A DNA stretch of 64,000 bases from Eleginops maclovinus. Lineage: Eukaryota > Chordata > Actinopteri > Perciformes > Eleginopidae. Shown in pieces: positions 10,848 through 23,988 of this stretch; the first letter of the stretch is position 1, and the number at the start of each line of letters is the position of its first letter. The position numbers were made by a program, and so were the translations under genes. Below the pieces are notes generated by a model that was not told where the DNA came from, ran no database searches, and saw only the letters and a program-made list of their open reading frames with translations. The DNA is taken from the NCBI RefSeq assembly GCF_036324505.1, contig NC_086354.1:1186339-1250338 (forward strand), written 5' to 3'.

Positions 10848-11150
10848 CAAACTTGTCATTAAAATTAAAGAAAATAAACAAAACATAATAAAAATTAAAA
10901 AAAACAAAAAATAAAGCATAACATTTTCTCAAAAAAAACACAAAAAACCCCGTCTTTTCCTTTGTTCAGAATAAGTCCCTTCTTTTTTTTCTCCTTTTCC
11001 CATTTACACAGTTCACAATCATTTTGTAAGATTATAATCCAAAACGTCTCCATCCATGGATAACAAGGAGCTTCCATTTACAAAGTCCTCCTTAAAAATG
11101 TCTTTATCCAAGTTCCTGTGGAGCATTGTTAGGTCCCTTTTTGTGGTATT

Positions 11151-12392
11151 TTAAAAAATGCTCCAGACATTTTTTATCCTTCCCTCATAATGGGCACTGT
11201 TCCTCCTCAGTTTTACGGCGTATCTTGCATGGCTCAGAACATAGTTTAGCAGAGACACATTGCATCCATCCTTCTTCACAATCGCACCAAACAACCACAA
11301 CTCCTTCCATTCCATTTCTCTTACATACCATTCATTCCAACATCTGCTAACTAACTCTTTCATCCTTCCAAAATACTCAACAAGCTCTCTGCATTCAACA
11401 AACTCATGCATACAGGTTTCAACCTGGTCCTTACATACATCACATTCTCTCTTAACTGCTGGATCAAATTGACTAATGACCAGGTTATTAAACGACCTAT
11501 TGTGCCTTAACATCAAGTCAAAGTGATCACATTCAAAACTGTTCCACTTCACTCATATTTCTCCACATTCTCCTGCCAGTCAAACCATACACTACTCTCG
11601 TCCACACGCTCTCTGATGCAGGCCTTCTAATCACATCCCCTCTTAACCATTTATACACATACTTTGTTTTTAAATCAACCAACTTCACATTCACATCTCC
11701 CTTCCCCGCGAACAACTCCACCTCTCTATGTTACATTCACTCTCAATCATTTTTAACCATTCACTCAGCATTCCCACTTTTATCTTCTGAAGCATACTTT
11801 CAGCTGTCCCTAAATCCATTATCTAATCTATTTCCCTAACCTCATCTACTATCACCTGTGCCCTCATAAATCCTGGTACATACTCTAACACTAAGTCCCT
11901 AACCCTCCTCAACCCCGCTCTCCACATCGACAGGTTGAACAAGGAACACTGCTCATGAGTGATCCTTGGATTCAGGAAGAGGGGCTGCTCCCACACCTGC
12001 TTCACATTCACGCATTCATACCTAACCACATCCAGAAACTCGCCCCATGCATTCAAGACCTCCCTTTGATAATCACTCATACCATCCAACATCCCTTTCT
12101 TATATTTCATGAAAATCCCACTTTCCCCGCACCCTCCACATTTTTTGATTTTCTCACCCAGAAATAGCTTCCATATTTGGTCATTTTCTAACCCTATCTT
12201 ACCCCTTAATTTAAATGTCCTTAACTTCCAAAAATTCAATGTCTTGGCTACACTATTCATTAGTTCCTCATACTGTATATCCCTTCCTTCTATATCCTTA
12301 ATCCCTAGATTTATGCGTAGCACCCTAAAATTTTCTTTGTTCTCCTTCAATCCTATATCAAATCTACTATCCCTCACCTGTCCTATGTACAT
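11151..12392 (-). pseudogene. LINE ORF2 C-terminal region (older LINE)
   Basis: Open pieces at 12392-11823, 11721-11533 and 11552-11151 are separated by frameshifts. The last piece holds a Cys/His cluster (CDVCKDQVETCMHEFVEC) like the zinc-knuckle-type motif at the end of L1/Tx1 ORF2 proteins. Confidence 0.65.
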
Positions 12393-13073
12393 AACCTCAG
12401 ACTTATATCTATATTAACCCTGGCTCCGGATGCCCTACCATACAATTGAACTGTCCTCAATACTTCCCTAACACTCTCCTTATCTTTAACCATTATTGTT
12501 GTATCATCTGCGTACTGATACACTAAACTAACCCTCCCTCCTGGCACCTCCACTCCTCTTATGTACCTATTCCCCATCAGCAGAGTCGCTAGGGGCTCCG
12601 CTGATAGGGCATACAACATTGCCGAGAGAGGGCATCCTTGCTGGACTGACCTCCCTAACACATTTGTTACCACCCCATCAACCTTAACACAACTAACTGC
12701 ACTGCTATAATTCCTCCTTACCCACCCTATTAATCTTCTCCCAAATCCTGCCTTCTCTAACACTCTATAAATAACTATGACTGACCCTCTCAAAAGCTTT
12801 ATTTAAATCTAAACTTAATACGATCCCCCCTGTTCCCTCCTTCATGTGCCTAATTGTGTCCCTAATACTGCTTATTGTATCACTAATATCTCTCCCTGGA
12901 ATGCTATACGCTTGTGATTCCCCAACTACTGTTTTTATCACCCTCTTAACCCTATTGGCTAACACCCGTGTCAACATTTTATAATCCGTGTTTAACATAC
13001 TAAGTGGCCTATAATTCTCTAATCTCTTCCTATCACATCCTCTCCATTCACGCTTCCCCATTTCTCCATACAT
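12383..13073 (-). pseudogene. LINE reverse transcriptase (older LINE)
   Basis: Two overlapping frames carry reverse transcriptase motifs in order: NYRPLSMLNTDYKML, SLDLNKAFERVSH, QQGCPLSAMLY and the catalytic YADDT box. A frameshift near 12780 separates them. The family is L1/Tx1-like by motif style. Confidence 0.8.
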
Positions 13074-13082
13074 TCTCTCACT

Positions 13083-13607
13083 TTACCCTTGTATCCATCC
13101 TCATTCAACAAGCAGGCATTTAAGCACCACACCCCTCCTCCCTTTCCATGGACAACTGTTCCCAGGCAGAAGTCCATGATGTTATGATCACTCATGGCAG
13201 TGCTCCTATATCCAATTCTGCCGATTTTCCCCCTATGCTACTCCACACTAAATCTATTCTACTCTGCTTCAAAATCCCTCCCACCATTTGATTCCTTGAA
13301 ACAAACCCGGGCCCTACTATTTCTTTCCCTCCACACATCCTTCATTCCATTTGCCTCCATTATTGCTTTTAGAACATCACGTGATGAATCATTCCTAAAC
13401 CTCATATTCATTGACACATCCATCCTTCCACACCATACGTTAAAATCACCGACAATCATACAGTTCCCCCAACATTTTCCATCCAATCCCTCAAAAAACT
13501 CTCTCCTCCCCTGCTCATTCAGTAATCTAAACGTCTCTCCCATACACTCGAACAGTATCCCAATCATTCTCCCATCACCATCATCCTCAACCTTCCTTGC
13601 ATTCATT
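13083..13607 (-). pseudogene. LINE apurinic-type endonuclease, main part (older LINE)
   Basis: The frame from 13606 contains VGDFNVW (the GDFN motif) and, after a frame change, AMSDHNIMDF (the SDH motif). Its N-terminal part lies at 19096-19240 (DIICLQETHWDE ... ARGVAILIKTG). The two halves were separated by the L1 insertion, and the frame resumes directly. Confidence 0.75.
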
Positions 13608-13892
13608 ACCGCCCCAGTTTTTTTTTTTTTTTGAACAATGCTTTTTTATACATTTTCAATAAGAACATACAACAACACGTTGACACATGCCACACTATTT
13701 GCACAATGAAAAGCAGGCAAACCTCGTGTTGCATACACACATACAAAATAAGTAAATACAATTTAAATTTAAAACAAAAATATAAATAAAAATACATATA
13801 TAAAACAATAACAATAATTACAAATAATAATAAATAAATAAAAATAGATAAATAAAGTTGTTACACTCAATAGCCTTACAGATAAATACAAT

Positions 13893-16800
13893 CTACTGTT
13901 GTCTGAGAAAGTTCATTAAGAGTGCCCACACCTCTTCAAATTCTTGGACTTTACCCCTAATTACATAGGTTAGCTTTTCTAATGTAACACACATTGCCAT
14001 TTCTCTAATCCAAGATTGTGTAGAGGATACTTCAGTCTCTCTCCAAGATAGAGCAATCATCCTCCTGGCCTGCAGGAGGCCAAAGTTGATCAGAGTCTTA
14101 CACTTAGAGTTAACAGAAAAGCAATCCGGGTATATCCCTAAAACACAAAGTTTTGCTATGCAAGGTACCTGAATACCTGTGATTATACTTAGAGTGCGGA
14201 CTACCCTTTTCCAAAAATCTACCAGCTTAGGACATTCCCATACACAATGAATTAAAGTACCTTTCTCAGTCAAACATTTCACACATGTATCTGGAATGCC
14301 AGGTGACCATTTGTTGAGTTTCTCAGGGGTTATGTATGTCCTCATTAACCACTTGTGTTGTAGCAGTTTCATTCGAGTATTAATGGTTTGTGATTGAGCT
14401 TTTAAATAAGCTGACATCCACTCAGCTTCTCCAATATCTTCCTTAATATCTAAACTCAATGCTCTCCTTCTATCATGACTAGACTCCTCATCATGCGAGA
14501 CAAGTGCTGTATATAATGTAGAGATTTGTCGTTTCCCATTCATGTGTTTCAACACAATGCCCTCGAGGCAGGACAGCGGTGGCTCATGTGTAGCCTGATG
14601 CTGCTTTGATGAGATGAAGTGCTTCAATTGTAAGTATTTAAAGAAGTGTTTTTTTGGAATTGAATATTTCAAACAAAGGTCGTTAAATGTTAGTAAAGTG
14701 CCCTGAACATATAAGTCTCCAATTTTTTGCACCCCCCTGTCGGCCCAAACCTGAAAACCACCATTTGCCCTGCCAGGGGCAAACTGCGCATTACCCCAAA
14801 TAGGTGAAAATTGAGAGATGGGGGGAGTATCGCCAACATGGCTATGGGCCTTAAACCATATATCCACAGAGTTTTTAAAGAAGGGGTTTGTTGTTTTTTT
14901 CTTTAAAGTTTTGAAATCTGCTGAATATAAATATAGACTTAATGGCAGCTTAGGTACTGATGCTTGTTTAATATAAACCCATGCTGGAGGAGAGTGTGTG
15001 ACAAAATAAAACATAGCACTACGCAGCTGAGCGGCCCAGTAATACCACTGTAAACTGTAATCCACCCCTATCATAAGGCAAATACAATAATCTGAGTCTC
15101 AGTCTGGGTTTTCTATTGTTCCAGATAAATCTACAAAATGCAGTGTTAATTTCTTCAAAAAATGATTTTGGCAGTGGCATTGGGAGTGACTGAAACAAAT
15201 ATAAGAATTTCGGTAAGATAGTCATCTTAATTATGTTGATCCGACCAATCATTGATATTGGCATTGTTGTCCATTTTTCAAATAGGTCTTGTACCTCTCT
15301 CATCAACGGGTCATAGTTTGCTTCAACAACTGTATTAATTTGGAGGGTAATCTAGGATAAAGCCCTCCCTCGCATTAAGAAAGGGTGTACTTATAACTGG
15401 ATTGGTTCTTTCTTCTTTATTCAAGAAAAGTATAGAAGACTTCTCATTATTAATACTGTAAAAAAAAAACTGATCGAATTTATTAATTAAATGTAATAAT
15501 GTCAGGACACTGTTTGATAAATCTGACAAAAAAAGAATCACATCGTCTGCATACAACGATATCCTATGTTCATGCTCTCCAATTGTTATACCCGACAAAT
15601 TGGCTTCAGCTCTAATGGACATGGCCAAAGGCTCAATGGCCAAAACGAACAATAGTGGGGAGAGAGGACAGCCCTGGCGTGTTGACCTCTCTAACGTAAA
15701 CGGGCTTGATAAATTGTTATTCGTCATTACACGTGCTGTAGGGTTAGTGTACAATAATTCTATCCATTTCAGAAATGTTCCCCCAAGTCCATATCTTGGT
15801 AACAAGTTAAACAAATAAGGCCACTCGATTCTATCGAACGCTTGTCTAGCATCTACAGATAGCAGCGCTGTATCCCTGGAGTTATCTTTAAAGTGGATTA
15901 TGTTGAGGACCCTTCTAATGTTATGAAATCCCTGACGACTCTGTACGAACCCATTCTGGTCATTATGTACCAAAAGGGGGACATATGGATCAGGCCTTTT
16001 AGCAAGAACTTTACACAATATTTTTGTGTCTACTCCCATAAGACTGATAGGCCTGTAAGAAGAGCAGTTGATCGGTATTTTCCCAGGTTTCAAAATAAGG
16101 ATTATTGTAGCAAGTCTTAAAGTTGGTGGTAATATACCATCATTAAATGACTCGTTAAACATATTCAAAAGTGGGATCAACAACTGCTTCTGGAAGGTTT
16201 TATAAAACTCTATTGGCAGGCCATCAGGCCCTGGAGCTTTGCCTGAGTTGATACTTTTTATGGCCTGCAAAAGTTCTTCTACCGTTATGTCCTCATCCAG
16301 GTCCTCTTTAAACTCCTCTGTGAGCGTTTTAAACTGGAGCTGATTAAGAAAGGTATCTCTATAAGTAGGTGTGGGGGAGCATTCTGACCTGTACAGTGAC
16401 TGATAAAATTCTTTAAATGTATTATTACTATCTTGAGGATCATTTGATATCTCCCTGATTGGGTAGTTATGCCATTAATGGCTCTTTCAGATTGTGTTTT
16501 TTTAATTCTCCAAGCTAACAGTTTGCCGGCTTTTTCTCCCTGATCATAAAAGGCCAGGTTCAACCACAGTAAACTTTTTGCTGCTCTATCAGATGTTAGT
16601 TTATTGTATTCCGTTCTTAAAATTAGTAACCGTTTTTGCTTTTCAGGGTCATCTTTATTATTTATATCTATTTCCAAAGATTTTATTTGCTTCTCTAATT
16701 CATTAATTTCTGCTTTTTGTTTCTTGTTTTTAGTGCTTGTAAAACTAATAATGTGCCCTCTAATATATGCCTTGAAGGTTTCCCATCTAATGCCTGAAAA

Positions 16801-17642
16801 TAGTCGTCAATCTTATCTTTTACATATTTAATAAATTCCGGATTTTTAAGCCACTTCACTTGTAGACGCCAATTAGTGGGAGACTGCTGAAGCTTTTCCA
16901 TTTGTACAGACATAGAAATGGGGGAGTGATCACTAATAACTATACAGTCATACCAACAATTCTTAATACTGGATACCAGTTCTTGTGATACCAAAAAATA
17001 ATCAATGCGAGACCTGGACTTATGTATTCCTGAGTAGCATGAGTATTCCAATTTATCTAGGTTAAGTTTTCTCCAGATTTCAGATAAGTTTAAGTCTGTG
17101 ATATATTGTAAAATTGTTTTTCTAGAATGTTTTTTATGGGGATCACATTTTGTAGAGCGGTCTACCGACGGGTTCAAAGTGCAATTGAAATCTCCACCAA
17201 TAATATTTAGGCCATATAATGAAGACAAGGTTAAGAAGAAATCTTCAAAAAATGTTGGGTTGTCCTCGTTAGGACCATATATGCTGACTAAATTCAATGC
17301 GCGAGACAGGATCCTACCCTGAGCAATTACAAATCTTCCTTGGGGGTCCCTGATAGTATTGGTAAGCTGAAAAGGAATTGTTCTATGAATAAGAATAAGT
17401 ACCCCTCGAGCGTAATTGTTATATGTGGCATGTATAACTTGACCAGGCCACCTACGCTGTATTTGTCTAATTTCAGTGACTGAGATATGAATTTCCTGAA
17501 GAAAGATTATTTTAGAGTGTAGGTTTTTAAGTCTAGTCATTACCTGGTTCAGTTTGGTTAGCTTATTGAGTCCCCTGACAGTTTTGGACTTTCCATGTTG
17601 GTTCATGTACAGTGAGACAGATGACCATGTTGAGTGTGACAA
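13893..17642 (-). pseudogene. L1 ORF2: endonuclease, reverse transcriptase, C-terminal zinc-knuckle-like part
   Basis: Pieces in order: endonuclease 17642-16695 (FLQEIHIS, GGDFNCTL, SDHSPIS); linker 16677-16285; reverse transcriptase 16270-15335 (APGPDGLPIEFYK, SYRPISLM, SVDARQAFDR, RQGCPLSPLLF, LYADDVILF); 15306-15019; and C-terminal part 15074-13893 with CVKC ... HCVWECP. Three further frame changes break what should be one frame of roughly 1250 codons. The enzyme nicks DNA and copies L1 RNA at the target. All hallmark motifs are still readable. Confidence 0.88.
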
Positions 17643-18142
17643 AAAAAAAAAAAAAAAAGAATAGATGAAAACAACACAAACCGAACCCTACATATACACA
17701 TACACAAGGAAACACTTAACCTTTGAATTCCGCCCTCCCCCCCTTCCCTTACTTAAACTAAACATGTAAGGGCAAGTACCAATCCACAATTAATGAGGAG
17801 TGGTTTAACTGTAGGCACTTCTCTCCGACAGCCCACGCGGTCCCCCCCAACCCCGCATCCCGACCTGAACATTCAAACATTTATCGTCCTAGAATGAAGC
17901 ATAGCATTATTAACACTTCTTGGTTTAACTGCCCTTAGAAGCCTGTGTTAAATACACAAGTGTATCGGTCGATAGAAGGTGCATAAAATAAAGTGTCCAC
18001 CAAATATAGTAGTAGCAGCTCTGCATAAAATAAGTTAGAAAGTACAGAATATACACAAATCCAACTTCGCAGAACCTATATTAAACTACTGATCATCTAT
18101 CAGTCATTCTGTAAGTACCTATACTCCTCGGCATTCAGAAGT

Positions 18143-18968
18143 TTAGGAGTTTGGGATGAAGTTCTCAGCTTCTTCTGGTGTAGAGAAAAGAACTATCTTC
18201 CCGTTGTGCAGAGCCCTCATCTTGCAAGGGCGTAGGGTGAATCCCCGAAAAGTTCCAGCTTCAATGAATTTTTTCCTCACTGCAATGAAAGGGCTCCGTG
18301 CCTTCATGGTTTCCGCTGATTTATCTTGAGCAAAGAAGATTTTGTGACCATCATGAGTGAGCGAGCGTTGTTTGGATGTGTTGAAGACAAACTCGCGGTC
18401 TTGAAATCGCAGGAAGCGGATGATTACGGCTCTGCTCTGATCTGGTATTGGTCTTGCCCAAGTGCGGTGCGCTCTTTCCAAGGTGAACGACTTGGCGGCA
18501 TCGACCCCCAGCCAGACCGGCAACATACGCTGGATGTAATCAGTCATGGGCTGGGTCTTTTCAGCATTTTCGGGGAGCCCTACCAGTCTTAGGTTCTTTC
18601 TCCGGGCACGATTTTCTAGGTCTTCCGTCTTTGATGCGCCCTTCGGCCTACGTGAGCCACTTAGCATTAGCAATGATACCTTGTTGAAGGTCCGCAAAAC
18701 ACTTCTGCACAGCATCGACAGAGCTATTCATCTCAGCTATGCGTCTCTCCACGTTGTTGAGTTTTGTCCCAAAGCCATCGAGAGTATTCATCGCGGTGAC
18801 GGTCGTACGGAGTGACTGCAGTACTTCTAGCACCGCAGCTAAGTCACTCCGTGGGCTGGCTGCATCGTTAGCATCATCGGCTACCGCATTAGTTGTGGTT
18901 TTGGGTCTCTGAGAGCCACGGGATCTGGACCTGCTTTCACAGTCTTTAAGCGTCATTTGTTTAGACAT
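18143..18968 (-). pseudogene. L1 ORF1 (RNA-binding chaperone) with one frameshift
   Basis: It probably starts at 18968 (MSKQMTLKD). The first part has a heptad-like coiled-coil segment (LDGFGTKLNNVERRIAEM). After a frameshift near 18660 it continues as DLENRARRKNLRLVGLPE ... LERAHR ... GFTLRPCKMRALHNGK, typical of the L1 ORF1 RNA-recognition and C-terminal domains. It lies upstream of ORF2 with about 500 bases between. Confidence 0.82.
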
Positions 18969-19095
18969 CTTGTAGAACCAGTTAGAAGTGTTAATAGTTA
19001 ATAAACTAGGACTTTTAGCGGAATTGCAAGGAGCACCCACTCTAAGCTGCCATCTTGGTCCGCGGCTCTACAGCGCCCCCCACCGCCCCAGTTTT

Positions 19096-19240
19096 AATTA
19101 ATATTGCCACCCCTCTAGCTTTCATACTCCCATTATTAACAAACATTTCTCCCACCCATTCTTTCCTTACATTCTCCATACAACTTTCATCCCAATGTGT
19201 CTCTTGCAGGCATATTATGTCCGAGTATCAGGGCTGCATC
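19096..19240 (-). pseudogene. LINE endonuclease N-terminal part (older LINE)
   Basis: Minus-strand reading DIICLQETHWDE ... GVAILIKTG is the start of an APE-type endonuclease. It is severed from its continuation at 13607 by the 5.46-kb L1. The 5' end of the LINE is lost at about 19240. Confidence 0.7.
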
Positions 19241-22024
19241 TCTGCGGTCCCTTGTCCTTAGGCCAGGGGTCTTCAACGTTTTTCAGGCCAGGGACCCCCA
19301 AACTGATGGAGAGTTGGAGCAGGGACCCCCTACTATTAATATGGCATACAATTGTGTTTTATATTAAACGGGGCCTAGTGCAGTGTGTAAACATAGATAC
19401 TGTTATTGTACATTCAATACTAAGCTATTCAAATAATACACAGGTTAATATATTCATGTTTTTATTTTAAACAAGTGCAAGGTACAGTGTGGCCGTACCA
19501 CTGCCATTTATGAACATATATCTTGCACACAACACAGGGCTATTAAAATAAATCACAATAAAAGTTTGAACTTTAAACAAGTGCAAGGTGCAGAGTGGCT
19601 GTGCCACTGTCATTTATAAACAAACACTGAGCTATGAGATTTTAACACTAAACATGCATGTAGATGGGACAATGAATCCTCAAACCATCTGTGGATGGCA
19701 CACGTACTCTCACATCAGTGAGATGTCTGACCCTGATGAGCAGCACACAGCTGATCCAGCCTTGGACGGATGGAGGTTGTCAGGCAGAGGGTCATATCAG
19801 CCTCAGGCTGCAGCCTTGACCTGTATTTGTTTTTCAAGTAAGTCAGTGAGGAAAATCCACTTTCGCAAAGATAGGTTGTGGCAAAGGGCAAAAGGCTCAT
19901 CATGGCTTTTCCTGCCAATTGCGGAAAGTCTTTCTGGCAAGAGATCCAGAACTGGGTGAGTGGTTTTGTGTCATATATGTGTCTGAACGTACTGTCAGTG
20001 GATAGTTCGATTAGCTGATCCTCCTCCGTCACTGTCAGGTGTGTGCCGTCTGCTGCGTTGTCTGTGAATGGAAACAGTATCCATGTCTTGTCCCTGCGCC
20101 AGGAGTCAGCCTCAGAAAAGTAGTGCCCAAATTGTCCCTCGAGCGCCTCCAAATGCGCAAGAATTGCGCGTGTAATGGGGGGCGAGAGCACAGCAGAATC
20201 TCCCAGCTCATCCACTGATGGAAACATGGAAAATATTTCCTCCCCGATGCGCTCCCTCCACCTTTTGATTTTTTTTAGAAAGCCTTCCATTTTGTCATAC
20301 AGTTGAATGGCATGGGTATTGCGGCCTTGCATTGAACTGTTCAGTTTGTTCAGCTCAGCGAAAACATCAGCAAGATAGGCAAGTTTGGTGACCCAAACAT
20401 TGTCACTGAAAAGTGCAGCCAGCTCTGTGCGCTTTTGGAGAAGTAAAAACTCCCGAATAGACTTGCGCAATTCCAGCACACGTGACAACACTGTTCCACG
20501 TGAAAGCCACCGAACCTCGGAATGGTAGAGTAGCGCAGTGTGTTCTTCTCCCTCAGCAGCACAGAGATTCGAGAAGAGACGTGTTTGCAATGCGCTCTTC
20601 TTGACTAGGTTGACTACTTTCACTACCGAGTCCATGACATCTGCCAATTCAGCGCTCATATCTTTGGCAACAAGTGACTCCCTGTGTAGCATGCAGTGCG
20701 TCCAAATCACTTGCGGAGACACATCCCTTACAAGCGCGATTAGCCCACTTTTTAAACCAGCCATGGCTCTTGCACCGTCAGTGCACAGCGCAATACATTT
20801 TGTCCACGGAATGTCATTCTCTCTGAAAAAAACATCGATCACTTTGAAGATTTCAGAACTAGTTGTGCGTTGAGGGAGGCACTTACAAAACAAAAATTCC
20901 TCCTGCATTTCCTTATCATCGACAAAGCGCACAAACGCCAGAAGCTGGGCGTCCTTCGACACATCTGTTGACTCGTCTAATTGTAACGCAAATGCATCTG
21001 CCAACCTCAGCTTCTCTATCAGTTGCATCCTCACATCAGATGCCATCTCGTCTATACGGCGAGCTATGGTTGTGTCCGACACTGGAATGGTTTTCAGTTT
21101 ATTAATGTCAATATCATTTCCATACATGGTTTTACACATATCGGTTGCTGAAGGCAATATTAAATCCTCTGCAAGTGTGTATGGCTGTTTCTTCTGGGCA
21201 ATCCGAAGAGCAATTTGATAAGAGCATTTCAAAGCTAGCTCCCCAACTTTGGCTGATTTTCTGATCAATGTCTGTTGACCTTGGAGGGATTTGAGGCTAG
21301 CTTGGAAGTATTCAACAGGTTTGTCTTTTAAGTGGCTGTGTGTTGTCTCCAAGTGACGCTGCAGCTTTGATGGCTTCATAGATTCATTTGAAAGAACAGT
21401 AGAGCAAATGACACACATTGGAAACTCAATGCCATCTGTCTCAATCCGTGTATCATTCGTTCATTTGTTTTTCCGATTTCAAAACCAAAACCAGAAATCG
21501 GATTACGGTTCGTTTTCTCGTTTTTCCGATTTCAAAACCAAAACCAGAAATCGGATTACGGTTCGTTTTCTCGTTTTTTCGATTATGCACCCCCAAACGG
21601 AAAATGGAAAATGAAACATTCGGATAACAAATAAAAACGAGAAATCAAATGCTATTTTCATTTTTTCAATCCTCAACTAAATCGGAAAAACAAATGAACG
21701 AATGATACACGGATTCTTGCGCAGGGCTGGCAGGGCTCGTTTGGTTGTCAGGGAAACCAAACAATCGCGAGCCACAGGGTAAAAGATCATCGGTGCCTAC
21801 TGTATGAAGCAGCTTGTAACATGGGGGTTTTGAGCATTTGATCTAAATAAATACGTCATATGTTTAATCCTTACCTTAGCAATCTCCATCGTAGCCTATT
21901 CACGTAGGTCTGTCATTGTTATGTGCATTGTTGTTGTTGGCTGATATCAGGCTAGCTTACTATGAAAAACCCATGAAAGTCCATATAGGCATACAAGAGT
22001 AGACCTAGGAAATCACCTTATCAC

Positions 22025-22412
22025 CACTGTTGGGCAAGTTACTCAAAAACTGTAAAGCAGCCTACTGATCAGGCCTACCCAATAGGCATAGGCCTACTGT
22101 CTTTTCAACCCTTACACTACCATAGGCCTATTACTATTTAAAATGTAGGCCTAAGGCATTACTTTTGCATTACTTAAGTAACTTTAACAGACTAAAAAAA
22201 TTGCAGGTTCAGGAATAGCTTTCTGACCCACCACACTGAACACCATTAAAATCCAGGTTACAGTAAAACGTATTGTAACTTAAGTTACTAGCATTGTAAC
22301 TAGTATATATTACAGTTCCCCCCTCTGCAATGCCTTACATTAGTTACAGGAAATAAATAAATAATGCATTACAGTAATTAAATACTTTTGTAATGCTTTA
22401 TTCCCAACACTG
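22025..22412. mobile_element. 388-bp hAT MITE with perfect 8-bp target duplication
   Basis: Ends CACTGTTGGG and CCCAACACTG. The perfect 8-bp duplication CTTATCAC lies at 22017-22024 and 22413-22420. The interior is rich in gttac/agtaac motifs and has no coding capacity. It sits inside the TIR element, which sits inside hAT 1. Confidence 0.9.
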
Positions 22413-23775
22413 CTTATCACGTGGGTGATATCAACAAAATACAACAATACGATAAGATAGATAAATAAACTTTATTGTCCGTTAAGAAAGCTTTCTGCTG
22501 AGGAGTTCTTGTAGTTGGTGGTAGTAGATTGAATCTCCTGTCTGGTGGGAGTTGATGAAGGGGATGAGAGGGTCCTCTATCATAAATCTTAATTCTTATG
22601 GTAGTCAGCGTAGAGAAGCTTAAGCAGGAGTGATGTCATAGACTGCAGAGAAAAATGTTGAGGAATAAAGATGAAGTCTTGGAGAACTGTGGCCTATCCA
22701 ATGGAACTTGAAGGACACTGTCCGGTGGGATAACAAAGTAAGACTCTTCGGAAACAGACGCAAGAGAAGCAGATCCCAAATCAGGAACATCACATTGCTG
22801 TGGAAGAAGACAGAAAAAAACCAGGTATGAGTATATGGGTGGTTGACGTGAACTCAAATCCAAAGTGAAAAAAATAATAATTCAAAAATATATGTCCAAT
22901 GACATATAATTATATTCCCTTATATGTGAATAATTCAAAACTGAATGTGTCCATTTCTAATTCTTCATATATTTTGCATATTATTCACTTTTTGGTGTGG
23001 TAGTCCTAAAATGTGTCCACCGGTGCAACGACATAAAGAATGCCATTGTTTAATTCAGAGAATGTTGGACAGGTAAGATAGATAAGCACAAGGCATATTA
23101 GTTTGTCTCAATTATATTTCCACATCAAACATACCCCCAACAAATTCAGAATTATGTTATTTATATACTATAAGATGTACACATAGAGACTTAACCCAAA
23201 TGTCTGGGTTACATTCATTATAATTTGTATAAAACTCAAGGAATCTTCATTTCATCCTTAAAGCTGCATAGTGATGATATCATTGTTATACTATCCAACA
23301 CTTTTTACATACATTTTTCATTAAAATACCTTTTCCCCTCACAATTCAATTTGTCGCACCACAGGACATTTTGTTGCACCGTTGGACAACAGAATACTAG
23401 TATGCCTATGTTGTGTACAGTCAAATTTATTATTTCACCCACTTTCACCCCCACAGATGACAGGTACCCTGTCATAAATTTCCGTCCGTACGTTGGACCG
23501 GTCTATGGACAGTAAATAAACACACAACTAAACAAACAAACAAATACCCTAATAATAAAGTCATAAAGGATTACAAGTGTGTAGCCTAGCCTACATTCAA
23601 TTATTAGGCCGAGGCTAGGCTATTTCGGCTACGGTTTAGCCCAGACGGCAAAATATGTTTGGCCCGATCTATTTCCTATCTGGGGCTCATCTGGCCCTGA
23701 ATCGTTTTCGGTATTCATAAGGCTATGGCAATAATATTCAAACAAATGCCTAGTTCTAGATCTAGGCTTACTCAC

Positions 23776-23988
23776 CTTTTGAATAGATGTCAGGACAGCT
23801 TCTTCCAGCTCTTGGTCTGTGATGTGCCCCTTCCGTCTCAGCCCAACGTCGCCACAGAATCTCCTCACCGACATCTCCGAGGACCCCTTAATTCCCATAC
23901 TCTTCAATGTCTCAGACATTTCGGCGTGAGTTTTCCCCGACAGAAAGAGTTGATTTATCATCTCGTAGTGAGACTCCAAATTAGCCAT
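23776..23988 (-). pseudogene. Integrase-family N-terminal exon in the TIR element
   Basis: 71 codons from MANLESHYEMINQLF to TSIQK, ended by a strong donor (GTGAGT at 23775-23770). The layout matches residues 24-85 of the integrase protein at 5815: an acidic/aromatic start, a G-x-T/S-x-x-E-M helix-turn-helix core, then LRRKGHITDQELEE against WRRKNKTDVAEV. No later exon was found in the element, so no DDE core can be made from it. The similarity was judged by eye and is short. Confidence 0.6.

Larger units (their letters stand above)
13622..19081 (-). mobile_element. Near full-length L1 retrotransposon, 5.46 kb, 14-bp target duplication
   Basis: Flanked by the 14-bp duplication ACCGCCCCAGTTTT (13608-13621 and 19082-19095). 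The poly-A tail shows as poly-T on + from 13622. It carries ORF1 and ORF2 on the minus strand, both with frameshifts, so it looks dead. It sits inside the endonuclease region of the older LINE. Confidence 0.92.
8352..19240 (-). mobile_element. Tx1/L1-like LINE, interrupted by two later elements
   Basis: A minus-strand LINE with its poly-A tail (poly-T on +) at 8352-8368. Its 5' end is cut at about 19240. An LTR element (8557-10847) interrupts its 3' region. A full L1 (13622-19081) splits its endonuclease coding region. Coding remnants are endonuclease (19240-19096 joined to 13607-13083), reverse transcriptase (13073-12383) and C-terminal part (12392-11151). The linker between endonuclease and reverse transcriptase is much shorter than usual, so an internal deletion is likely. 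It is the oldest layer of this stack. Confidence 0.8.

Noticed and set aside
22636..22863. 75-codon minus-strand frame in the TIR element
   Set aside because: Open but unrecognised, with no clear splice sites. It may be a remnant exon but this is not supported.
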